The notes under the pieces are model-generated. The model was given only the letters and a program-made list of their open reading frames with translations, did no database searches and was not told the DNA's origin. Both the position numbers and the translations under genes were made by a program. This document shows, piece by piece, positions 1-5,681 of a stretch of DNA of 5,719 nucleotides. Position 1 is the stretch's first letter, and every line of letters begins with the position of its first letter. Source of the DNA: an uncultured Bacteroidota bacterium (GTDB lineage: Bacteria > Bacteroidota > Bacteroidia > Chitinophagales > Chitinophagaceae); assembly GCA_946479535.1 (NCBI GenBank), contig CAMLGP010000233.1, forward strand, positions 1 to 5,719, given 5' to 3'.

Positions 1-2775
1 AAAGATGTGAAAGATACTTCCGCAGTGGCCATGTTCAAAGCAGTGAATGATACACTGGTTTCAAGGCCATTCTGGAAAAAGGTAGATGCAAAGGAACTGG
101 TGAATGATGAAGTATTCTTTATGGCCTGGACCACTACTCCCTGGACGCTTCCTTCCAATCTTGGATTAACTGTTGGACCAAAAATAGATTATGTACTGGT
201 TAAAACATTTAATCCTTATACCCATCTTCCCGTTAATGTAATTCTCGCAAAAGCGTTATTGGGAAAATACTTCAAAGCGGAAGGAGAGAATGGAGATTTT
301 GCCAGCTATTCAGCAGAAACAAAATTATTGCCGTGGAAAGTACTGGCAGAGTTTAAAGGAAAAGAAATAGAAGGAGCGCGTTATGACCAGCTATTGTCTT
401 TTGAATCTAACTCTCTTCAAAGAATAAAAGAGATCACTCCTGATGCTGATCCATTCCGGGTATTGTCTGGAGATTTTGTTACTACTGAAGATGGTACAGG
501 TATTGTACACACAGCGCCTGCATTTGGTGCAGATGACTATAAAGTAGGCAAGAAGTATAATATCGGCATACTCACCATGGTTGATCGCCAGGGTAAATTC
601 ATTGACGGACTGGGTGAGTTTAGTAACCGGTATGTAAAGAATTATAAGGATGATCCCACATACGTTGATGTGAATGTTGATATCAGCGTTAAACTAAAAA
701 AAGAGAATCGGGCTTTCAAAGTTGAAAAATACGAACACAACTATCCGCATTGCTGGCGTACAGATAAACCCATATTGTACTATCCATTAGATGCCTGGTT
801 TATCAAAACTACTGCAGTGAAGGATAGAATGGTGGCACTCAATAAAACTATCAACTGGAAACCAAAATCAACTGGTGAAGGAAGATTTGGTAACTGGCTG
901 GAGAATATGGTGGACTGGAATCTGAGCCGTAGCCGGTTCTGGGGAACACCCTTACCGATCTGGAAAAGTGAAGATGGAAAGGAAGAAAAATGCATCGGCA
1001 GTATTGCAGAATTGAGAGCTGAAGCAGAAAAGGCAGATAAACAATTAGGATTAGCCAATAGTGCAAAGCTGGGTGCAGGTAACATTGATCTGCATAAACC
1101 TTATGTTGACGAGATCATACTGGTAAGCGATACCGGCAGTCCCATGAAGCGAGTGCCAGATCTGATTGACGTGTGGTTTGACAGTGGTGCCATGCCTTAC
1201 GCCCAATGGCATTTTCCTTTTGAGAATAAAGAAACATTCAAACAGAGTTTCCCTGCAGATTTTATTGCTGAGGGAGTGGACCAGACACGTGGATGGTTCT
1301 ATACGCTTCATGCAATAGCAGCCATGCTGTTTGACAGTGTAGCCTATAAAACCTGTGTGTCAAACGGACTGGTGCTGGACAAGAACGGAAACAAGATGAG
1401 CAAACGCCTTGGCAATGTGGTGGATCCCTTCAAGACCATTGAAACCTTTGGCGCAGATGCTACCCGCTGGTACCTTGTTACCAATGCATCTCCCTGGGAG
1501 AACATGAAATTTGACCTGGATGGGATCAAAGAAGTGCAACGGAAATTCTTTGGCACACTTTATAATACCTATCAGTTCTTTGCGCTCTATGCCAATGTAG
1601 ATGGATTTGCTTTTAAAGAAAAGTACATATCTCTTATTGAGCGGCCTGAAATAGATCGCTGGATACTATCAAGTCTGCATTCACTGGTTAAGAAGGTGAC
1701 GGAATACATGGATGATTATGAACCCACGCAGGCAGGAAGAGCTATAGAAGATTTTGTGGATGAACATTTGAGTAACTGGTATGTTAGATTGTGCAGAAGA
1801 AGATTCTGGAAGGGTGATTATGAACAGGATAAGATATGTGCTTACCAGACTTTGTATGAATGTTTAGAAACAGTGGTGCGACTGGTTGCCCCGGTTTCTC
1901 CTTTCTTCAGCGATGTTGTTTTTCAGCAGTTAAATGAAGTTACAGGACGATTCCCCAAAGCTGAATCAGTTCATCACCTGGATTACCCGGTAGCCAATGC
2001 GGACTTTATAGATGAGTCACTGGAGGAAAGAATGCAGCTTGCGCAGGATGCATCATCACTGATCCTTTCTCTCCGGAAGAAAGTAAATATCAAGGTTCGC
2101 CAGCCATTACAGAAAGTGCTGATACCCGTGTTGAACCCAGGCATGGAACAGCAGCTCAGAAAGGTGGAAGACCTGGTAAAGGCGGAAGTAAATATTAAGG
2201 CGATCGAGTACCTGGATGCAGGAAATATGTTTATCCGGAAAAAGGTGAAACCAAATTTTGTGGCATTGGGCAAAAAGCTGGGTCCGAAAATGAAAGCGGT
2301 ATCCACAGCTTTGGCACAATTCACGCAGGAAGATATAGCCCGGTTTGAAAAAGACGGGCAATATAGTTTGCTAATTGATAGCGATCCCGTAATATTACAG
2401 ATAGCCGAAGTTGAAGTAAGTAGTGAGGATATTCCCGGGTGGACGGTAGCCAATAAGGGTAGCCTGACTGTGGCCCTGGATGTGACCGTAACCCCTGAGC
2501 TTGAGGCAGAAGGGAATGCCAGGGAGTTTGTGAACAGGATCCAGAAGATCCGCAAGGACAGCGGCTTTGAGCTCACAGACAGGATAGAGGTGATAGTGAC
2601 TGCCGCCAATGGAATGAAAGAATCTTTGACACAGTTTAAAGACTATATTTGCGCCGAAATTCTGGCAGATAAGCTGGAAATAGTGGCAGAAATACCCGAT
2701 GGAACTGTTCCGATGCCGATCGGAATTGATGTAAACGACGTCTCACTAAAAGCGATTGTCTCAAAAAAAGGCTAA
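1..2775 (+). CDS. ileS: Isoleucine--tRNA ligase (IleS), 5'-truncated by the window edge
   Basis: This cytoplasmic class I synthetase charges tRNA-Ile with isoleucine and hydrolyses mischarged Val-tRNA-Ile. The reading frame is open from base 1 (KDV before the GTG at base 7), so that GTG is internal. The N-terminal part with the HIGH motif lies outside; roughly 200 residues are missing if the protein is the usual 1,100 or so for this phylum. Counting from base 7, the editing domain shows WTTTPWTLPSN (41-51) and GTGIVHTAPAFGADDY (163-178), with the expected editing His168 and Asp177. Next come the catalytic core NLSRSRFWGTPLPIW (305-319), the DVWFDSGAMPYA region (388-399) and the signature KMSKR (463-467). 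The anticodon-binding helical domain spans about 480-645. The C-terminal region carries EGNAREFVNRIQKIRKDSG (835-853), typical of type-2/eukaryote-like IleS, and has no C-terminal CxxC zinc finger as in E. coli IleS. The stop lies 2 bases before the next gene. Identity is certain; the type-2 assignment is from motif memory. Confidence 0.98.
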   Translation, partial: KDVKDTSAVAMFKAVNDTLVSRPFWKKVDAKELVNDEVFFMAWTTTPWTLPSNLGLTVGPKIDYVLVKTFNPYTHLPVNVILAKALLGKYFKAEGENGDFASYSAETKLLPWKVLAEFKGKEIEGARYDQLLSFESNSLQRIKEITPDADPFRVLSGDFVTTEDGTGIVHTAPAFGADDYKVGKKYNIGILTMVDRQGKFIDGLGEFSNRYVKNYKDDPTYVDVNVDISVKLKKENRAFKVEKYEHNYPHCWRTDKPILYYPLDAWFIKTTAVKDRMVALNKTINWKPKSTGEGRFGNWLENMVDWNLSRSRFWGTPLPIWKSEDGKEEKCIGSIAELRAEAEKADKQLGLANSAKLGAGNIDLHKPYVDEIILVSDTGSPMKRVPDLIDVWFDSGAMPYAQWHFPFENKETFKQSFPADFIAEGVDQTRGWFYTLHAIAAMLFDSVAYKTCVSNGLVLDKNGNKMSKRLGNVVDPFKTIETFGADATRWYLVTNASPWENMKFDLDGIKEVQRKFFGTLYNTYQFFALYANVDGFAFKEKYISLIERPEIDRWILSSLHSLVKKVTEYMDDYEPTQAGRAIEDFVDEHLSNWYVRLCRRRFWKGDYEQDKICAYQTLYECLETVVRLVAPVSPFFSDVVFQQLNEVTGRFPKAESVHHLDYPVANADFIDESLEERMQLAQDASSLILSLRKKVNIKVRQPLQKVLIPVLNPGMEQQLRKVEDLVKAEVNIKAIEYLDAGNMFIRKKVKPNFVALGKKLGPKMKAVSTALAQFTQEDIARFEKDGQYSLLIDSDPVILQIAEVEVSSEDIPGWTVANKGSLTVALDVTVTPELEAEGNAREFVNRIQKIRKDSGFELTDRIEVIVTAANGMKESLTQFKDYICAEILADKLEIVAEIPDGTVPMPIGIDVNDVSLKAIVSKKG
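2763..2769 (+). other. In-phase A7 slippery run just before the ileS stop
   Basis: The last ileS codons read TCA AAA AAA GGC TAA, so seven A residues sit in the phase of a canonical -1 slippery heptamer (A AAA AAA), one sense codon before the stop. After a -1 slip the reading would continue AGG CTA ATT ATG GCT, which is the frame of the downstream DksA-like gene and has no intervening stop. I see no obvious downstream pseudoknot. It may simply be Lys-Lys coding plus an A-rich leader for the next start, so a function is speculative. Confidence 0.3.
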
Positions 2776-2777
2776 TT

Positions 2778-3152
2778 ATGGCTAACAAGAAACACAAGGC
2801 GGCAGCACCTAAAAAACCCGCTAAAAAAGCGGCTAAGCCAGCAGCTAAGGCACAAAAGCCAGCTGCGAAGCCTGCTAAAAAAGCGGTTGCAAAGCCTGCG
2901 CCTGCGGCCAAAAAAGCTGCTGTGCCGGCAAAAAAACCTGCGGCGCCAGCACCAGTTAAACCTACTGCGAAACCCGAGGTAAAACCAGTAGCCGCAGTTG
3001 CGGCTCCGGCACCCGCTAAACCTGTTGCAAAAAAACCGGGGGCATTTGACCCCAAATCTTTGGTATCAATAAAACCTGTAGCGAAGCCTGTAATCAAGAA
3101 AGAACCGCCGAAACCGGCGAAGGTTACGATACCGAAGACAACAACGAAAAGT
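2778..3152 (+). repeat. Low-complexity Lys/Ala/Pro-coding tract
   Basis: This segment encodes the basic tail of the DksA-like protein as degenerate repeats of AAA/AAG, GCN and CCN codons. At the DNA level the 13-mer GCTAAAAAAGCGG occurs exactly at 2820-2832 and again at 2874-2886, a spacing of 54 bases or 18 codons, which suggests growth by in-frame tandem duplication. The A-rich runs make the tract prone to length change. The long open frame on the opposite strand here is a by-product of this composition. The right boundary is approximate. Confidence 0.7.
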
Positions 3153-3590
3153 GCAGTTAAATATGAACCTGAATTTACTAAATCTGTATTAGATACCCCT
3201 ATGTTTGATCAAACCGGACCCACGATGCGATACTCAGATGCCGACCTGACTGAGTTCAGAGAAATCATCAACAAGAAGCTTGATGCAGCGAAAAAAGAGT
3301 TAGCCTATCTGCAGGGATTGATTACCCGTAGAGATGAAGGCGGTGATATGGATGAAGCGCGGTATATGACCATGGAAGATGGTAGCGTTAGTATGGAAAG
3401 AGAACAGCTGAGCCAGATGGCCAGTCGTCAGATAACTTTCATTGATCACCTGGAAAAAGCACTCATGCGTATTGAAAACAAAACGTATGGAGTTTGCAGA
3501 GTTACAGGAAGATTGATTGATAAAGCCCGTCTTCGCGCAGTTCCTCATGCTACTTTGAGCATTGAAGCAAAGCAGATGATGAACAAATAA
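2778..3590 (+). CDS. DksA/TraR-family protein with long Lys/Ala/Pro-rich N-terminal tail
   Basis: Family members bind the secondary channel of RNA polymerase and modulate transcription initiation, often with ppGpp. This 270-residue protein has two parts. Residues 1 to about 125 are a low-complexity basic tail of KPAAK/AKKP-type repeats, with only three acidic residues (E67, D91, E109), resembling histone H1 tails. Residues about 154-266 are the DksA-like part: a predicted coiled coil (about 156-235) with a MDEA turn (191-194), then a finger region YGVCRVTG (237-244) to LSIEAK (260-265). The four zinc-ligand positions by DksA spacing are C240, T243, S261 and A264, so only one cysteine remains and zinc binding is unlikely. 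As far as I recall, this degenerate finger is common in Bacteroidota homologues. E. coli DksA is 151 residues; the extra length here is the tail. The ATG is 2 bases after the ileS stop, implying translational coupling. The exact role (true DksA or DNA-binding architectural factor) is unproven. Confidence 0.9.
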   Translation: MANKKHKAAAPKKPAKKAAKPAAKAQKPAAKPAKKAVAKPAPAAKKAAVPAKKPAAPAPVKPTAKPEVKPVAAVAAPAPAKPVAKKPGAFDPKSLVSIKPVAKPVIKKEPPKPAKVTIPKTTTKSAVKYEPEFTKSVLDTPMFDQTGPTMRYSDADLTEFREIINKKLDAAKKELAYLQGLITRRDEGGDMDEARYMTMEDGSVSMEREQLSQMASRQITFIDHLEKALMRIENKTYGVCRVTGRLIDKARLRAVPHATLSIEAKQMMNK

Positions 3591-3639
3591 GTTCGCTGAT
3601 AGCTACTTCATTAAGGGTTACTCCTGAATTAAAATAATA

Positions 3640-3677
3640 AACAGGCTATACGGTTCCTGCTTAAAGGAACCTGTTTT
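3640..3677 (+). terminator. Probable intrinsic terminator of the ileS-dksA-like operon
   Basis: GGTTCC (3652-3657) pairs with GGAACC (3666-3671) around an 8-base loop, and AACA (3640-3643) can extend the stem with TGTT (3672-3675) across a CTATAC-containing bulge. The right arm runs into a short T tract (3674-3677). An alternative fold pairs AACAGG (3640-3645) with CCTGTT (3670-3675). It lies 50 bases past the stop of the DksA-like gene. The T tract is short, so termination may be partial. Confidence 0.6.
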
Positions 3678-3706
3678 GGTAGAATCGAGTTTTCCTTTTA
3701 CTTTTA
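3675..3706 (+). promoter_or_regulatory. Weak candidate promoter for the lipoprotein gene
   Basis: TTTG at 3675-3678 could serve as a Bacteroidota -33 element. TACTTTTA at 3699-3706, 20 bases further on, matches the -7 consensus TAnnTTTG at all but the last base. The spacing is reasonable and the position, about 40 bases before the ATG at 3745, is right, but the match is imperfect in an AT-rich stretch. Confidence 0.3.
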
Positions 3707-3714
3707 AAAGGAAA
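3691..3714 (+). repeat. Perfect 9-bp inverted repeat upstream of the lipoprotein gene
   Basis: TTTCCTTTT (3691-3699) and AAAAGGAAA (3706-3714) are exact reverse complements around a 6-base loop, followed by GTTATTTTT. The layout is terminator-like but AT-rich (2 G-C pairs in 9). It could be a second, backup terminator of the upstream operon, or a hairpin or operator 30 bases before the lipoprotein start. Its right arm overlaps the candidate -7 box, so the two readings compete. Confidence 0.5.
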
Positions 3715-3744
3715 GTTATTTTTAAACTGCCAAAACTATTCATC

Positions 3745-4392
3745 ATGAGAAAGTATAGGTCGATCTGCCTGTTATTCATTTCCATTTTATTTATTGTTAG
3801 TTGTACAAAAGAAGGCCCTGAAGGTCCTGTTGGTGCAACGGGTCCACAAGGTGCAACCGGTTCAACGGGTCCTGCAGGTCCCGCTGGTCCGCAGGGTGCA
3901 CAGGGGCAAACTACTGCAATATATTCTCCATGGTTTTTAACTGGTGCAGGATGGACTGCTACTGGTGCCGGACCTTATGGAGCACAATTTCTTTTTGACA
4001 GAGCTTCAACAGTTATTACACAAACAGTAATGGACCAGGGTCTGGTGCTTGGTTTCATAAAAGGTGAACCCAATACAACAATGACTACCCAGGTTTTCAC
4101 TCTGCCTTATTTAATTGGTAATGGATTTGGCTTCCTGGATCAATATGAACTGCTTCTGAATGCTCCCGGAAATGTGCGTTTCTTATACAAGAGTGACAAT
4201 CCCTGGAGTGCTGCTCAGTTAGGTGTTATTTCCTTCCGTTATGTAGTGGTTCCCGGCAGTGTTACTGGTGGAAGAGGAGTCAATAGTACAATCACGTATG
4301 AAGGTTACTCGGCAGACCAGTTAAAAGCAATGTCTTATTCACAGGTAAAGACTTTGTTCAATCTGCCTGATGATGGAACTAATATGAAATAA
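3745..4392 (+). CDS. Lipoprotein with collagen-like Gly-X-Y repeat
   Basis: The product is 215 residues from the ATG at 3745. That start places a lipoprotein signal peptide at the N terminus: basic MRKYR, a hydrophobic core (7-18) and lipobox IVSC with acylated Cys20. An upstream TTG in the same frame at 3676 lies inside the preceding terminator and would bury the signal peptide, so I reject it. After Cys20 comes TKE and then eleven Gly-X-Y triplets (residues 24-56), many of them GPx. Residues about 57-215 form a domain I do not recognise, rich in aromatic and hydroxyl residues and probably beta-structured (e.g. [20 protein letters not shown]). Cys-Thr-Lys-Glu-Gly has charged residues after the cysteine, as in Bacteroidota lipoproteins sent to the cell surface, but this is only suggestive. 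No enzymatic motif is visible. The gene is flanked by hairpins and appears to be transcribed alone. Confidence 0.88.
   Translation: MRKYRSICLLFISILFIVSCTKEGPEGPVGATGPQGATGSTGPAGPAGPQGAQGQTTAIYSPWFLTGAGWTATGAGPYGAQFLFDRASTVITQTVMDQGLVLGFIKGEPNTTMTTQVFTLPYLIGNGFGFLDQYELLLNAPGNVRFLYKSDNPWSAAQLGVISFRYVVVPGSVTGGRGVNSTITYEGYSADQLKAMSYSQVKTLFNLPDDGTNMK
3814..3912 (+). repeat. Collagen-like Gly-X-Y coding repeat (11 triplets)
   Basis: Eleven successive 9-base units each begin with a GGN glycine codon: [33 protein letters not shown]. Near-identical units such as GGTCCT/GGTCCC/GGTCCA point to tandem expansion. Such runs can form a trimeric collagen-like stalk, though eleven triplets is short for a stable helix. 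Confidence 0.9.
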
Positions 4393-4401
4393 ATATTAAG
4401 A

Positions 4402-4467
4402 ATGGCACCGCCATAAAAGTCAAAAATCCGGTAATTGCCGAAATGCATTGCCGGGTTTTTGACTTTT
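4402..4467 (+). terminator. Long hairpin terminator after the lipoprotein gene
   Basis: The main stem pairs 4415-4435 with 4447-4467, 21 base pairs in RNA. Nineteen are Watson-Crick and two are G-U (U4428 and U4433 in the left arm opposite G). The ends are A-rich on the left and T-rich on the right (TTTTTGACTTTTT), so in DNA it could also act on the opposite strand. A small perfect hairpin, ATGGC-ACC-GCCAT (4402-4414), sits directly before it. It begins about 10 to 20 bases past the lipoprotein stop. Confidence 0.85.
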
Positions 4468-4499
4468 TCATTATGGATTCATACATTCACACTATAGGC

Positions 4500-4507
4500 T
4501 AAATTTG
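4500..4507 (+). promoter_or_regulatory. Bacteroidota -7 box for the YcxB-like gene
   Basis: TAAATTTG matches the TAnnTTTG consensus of the Bacteroidota primary sigma factor exactly. I see no clear TTTG -33 element 19-21 bases upstream. Because the box ends only 4 bases before the ATG at 4512, transcription would begin at or very near the start codon. Confidence 0.5.
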
Positions 4508-4511
4508 TAGT

Positions 4512-4991
4512 ATGACCATTCACTTTGGATATGAAAAAGGACAGGTATTACAGGCTCTTCGGTATCATTTTATTAGTCGGCCTGAGATACGCATCATGAT
4601 CATCCTGGTGAATGTCTTTGCTATTGCCTCACTGGTATTGTATGCATTGCACAAGATCACTCCCTGGGCCTTTATGACCGGTTCACTTTTATGGATCGTA
4701 TTAATGATCAGTTTCTGGTTTGTCCTTCCGGGCATTGTTTACAGAAGAGCAGAAACTTTCCGTCATGAATTCAGTATGAACTTTGAGAACAATGGATTTT
4801 CACTTCGTCATGAAAGAGGATCACGTGAATGGCCGTGGGAAGCGTTGAGCAATTTTGTAGAAAGTCCCCATTTCTTTCACTTATATTTTGATGCAAGATC
4901 TTTTTTTCTGGTTCCTAAAAGTGGATTCAAGGATAAAGATGAGGTTTATGAGATGAGACAATTGCTGAAGCAGAAAGTAAAAAAACTGTAA
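4512..4991 (+). CDS. YcxB-like two-helix membrane protein
   Basis: This 159-residue protein has a short N-terminal segment (FGYEKGQVLQALRYHF, 5-20), two predicted membrane helices (about 27-46 and 52-74) and a cytoplasmic-type C-terminal domain (about 84-158). The latter contains ERGSREWPWEALSNFVES and FFHLYFDARSFFLVPKSGF. This layout (helix pair, then a compact domain with a W..l..v.es..f..l......fflIPK pattern) is that of the YcxB-like family, whose function is not established. The ATG at 4512 is preferred because the N-terminal segment looks family-conserved and no good later start precedes the first helix. No Shine-Dalgarno is present and the leader may be nearly absent. The gene stops directly against a bidirectional terminator. 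The family call rests on remembered pattern, not alignment. Confidence 0.8.
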   Translation: MTIHFGYEKGQVLQALRYHFISRPEIRIMIILVNVFAIASLVLYALHKITPWAFMTGSLLWIVLMISFWFVLPGIVYRRAETFRHEFSMNFENNGFSLRHERGSREWPWEALSNFVESPHFFHLYFDARSFFLVPKSGFKDKDEVYEMRQLLKQKVKKL

Positions 4992-5039
4992 CTAACGAAA
5001 AAGGCCATAAGTTTTAAAACTTATGGCCTTTTTCGTTAG
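4992..5039. terminator. Perfect 48-base palindrome, bidirectional terminator
   Basis: Bases 4992-5015 and 5016-5039 are exact reverse complements with no spacer: 24 paired positions, core AAGTTTTAAAACTT. Each arm has an AAAAAGGCC/GGCCTTTTT block, so RNA from either strand forms a GC-containing stem followed by a U run. It sits between two convergent genes, starting at the base after the YcxB-like stop and ending 13 bases before the GNAT stop on the other strand. This is the classic position for a shared terminator. Confidence 0.95.
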
Positions 5040-5052
5040 GGATTAATTTTTC

Positions 5053-5481
5053 TTATAGCTTCTTCTCCATTAAATAATGTGGAATAGTGATCTCAATGAA
5101 TTCATTACCGATCACTTTGTAGTCCATGCGTTCATAGAAACCTACAACAGCTTTCCGGGCATGCATGGATATGGTCCTGTACCCACGGTCACGGGCAATA
5201 TTCTCCGCAAAATGCATAATGGCACGACCAATACCCTTACCCTGGAGGTCATTCAAAACTGCCATCTGGCGAAGGCGGACCAAATCAGGACGCATTTCCA
5301 CCAGCATGCAACAGCCAAGGATCCGCTCATCTTCAAAAGCTGCAATGAGAAGATTCTCCTTTTCCTCCTCCAATTCCGCCGGGGTAAAACCAAGGCCCAG
5401 TGGCTTGCGCAGAATATCATCCCGCAATTTGACCATTTGCTGGTATTCTGGTGATCCGTGATCAATGATTTTCAGCGCCAT
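5053..5481 (-). CDS. GNAT-family N-acetyltransferase
   Basis: This 142-residue protein is one GNAT domain, which transfers acetyl from acetyl-CoA to an amine. The visible order is: N-terminal LRDDILRKPLGLGF (19-32); strands around NLLIAAF and ERILGCCMLV; motif A VRLRQMAVLNDLQGKGIG (68-85), with the pyrophosphate-binding Q-G-K-G-I-G loop at 80-85; helix AIMHFAENIARDRGY; then motif B MHARKAVVGFYERMDY (106-121), with Tyr116 where the general acid often lies; and the closing FIEITIPHYLMEKKL (128-142). Length is normal for a single domain. The start is the ATG at 5481-5479, which gives the expected N terminus; no Shine-Dalgarno is seen. The substrate cannot be told from sequence: relatives with this IPH..M.K ending are mostly uncharacterised. 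It is a single gene, convergent with the YcxB-like gene and divergent from the putative acpP. Confidence 0.93.
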   Translation of the reverse strand: MALKIIDHGSPEYQQMVKLRDDILRKPLGLGFTPAELEEEKENLLIAAFEDERILGCCMLVEMRPDLVRLRQMAVLNDLQGKGIGRAIMHFAENIARDRGYRTISMHARKAVVGFYERMDYKVIGNEFIEITIPHYLMEKKL

Positions 5482-5629
5482 GTAAAAGGAGTTCCGTTGA
5501 GGGCTTTCAAATTACAAATAACGGGGCACACTGCCAACGGATAGGCTTTATAATTTTACCGGAAAAAGAAAGGGGCGGGGCAAACAACAACGGCCTATGA
5601 ATGGTTAGTATACAGGTTATTAGTGCAAA
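5482..5629. other. Divergent intergenic region without a recognised gene
   Basis: This stretch separates the minus-strand GNAT gene from the plus-strand promoter region. It holds a G-rich run (AGGGGCGGGGC, about 5570-5580) and a TTTATAATTTTA segment (about 5547-5558) that resembles, but does not match, the local -7 consensus. I see no RNA gene, and only a trivial 31-codon frame (from 5601) that overlaps the promoter. Confidence 0.5.
5508..5536 (-). promoter_or_regulatory. Weak candidate promoter of the GNAT gene
   Basis: Read on the minus strand, TTG (5536-5534) is followed after 19 bases by TAATTTG (5514-5508), one base shorter than the TAnnTTTG consensus. The start codon at 5481 lies about 27 bases downstream. 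The placement is right for a promoter but the -7 box is imperfect. Confidence 0.28.
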
Positions 5630-5653
5630 ATCGGAAAAAATGACGTTTCCGAT
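5630..5653. promoter_or_regulatory. Operator-like inverted repeat upstream of the acpP promoter
   Basis: ATCGGAAA (5630-5637) and TTTCCGAT (5646-5653) are perfect 8-base inverted repeats with an 8-base spacer, a centre-to-centre distance of 16 bases. The site ends one base before the TTG of the putative -33 element at 5655. Its position and symmetry suit a dimeric transcription factor, but a chance repeat cannot be excluded. The transcript should start downstream, so it would not lie in the acpP mRNA. Confidence 0.4.
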
Positions 5654-5654
5654 G

Positions 5655-5681
5655 TTGGTTTACCCAAAAAGTATATTTTTG
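5655..5681 (+). promoter_or_regulatory. Bacteroidota-type promoter for the gene starting at 5708
   Basis: TATTTTTG (5674-5681), followed by C, matches TAnnTTTG with the favoured pyrimidine after it. TTG at 5655-5657 lies 16 bases upstream as a slightly close -33 element. Transcription would begin near 5686-5688, giving a leader of about 20 bases, A-rich and without a Shine-Dalgarno, before the ATG at 5708. Confidence 0.65.

Noticed and set aside
7..9. GTG at base 7 as the ileS start
   Set aside because: The frame continues upstream to base 1, and the sequence at this point is the middle of the synthetase, shortly before the editing domain.
1983..2609. 208-residue open frame on the minus strand inside ileS
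   Set aside because: It lies wholly antisense to conserved ileS sequence and shows no recognisable domain.
2636..3097. 153-residue Ala/Gly/Phe-rich open frame on the minus strand
   Set aside because: It is the antisense of the Lys/Ala/Pro tract and the ileS end. The composition is an artefact of the complementary codons, and it overlaps two well-supported genes.
3676..3744. Upstream TTG start extending the lipoprotein by 23 residues
   Set aside because: The TTG is in the T tract of the preceding terminator, and the extension would place the signal peptide internally. The ATG at 3745 gives a textbook lipoprotein signal.
5077..5461. Two plus-strand open frames (125 and 98 residues) over the GNAT gene
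   Set aside because: Both are antisense to a protein with clear GNAT motifs; neither has a recognisable domain or promoter.
5547..5558. TATAAT-like sequence resembling a sigma-70 -10 box
   Set aside because: The other promoters here are of the TAnnTTTG type. This site ends TTTA, has no -33 partner that I can see, and no gene starts just downstream.
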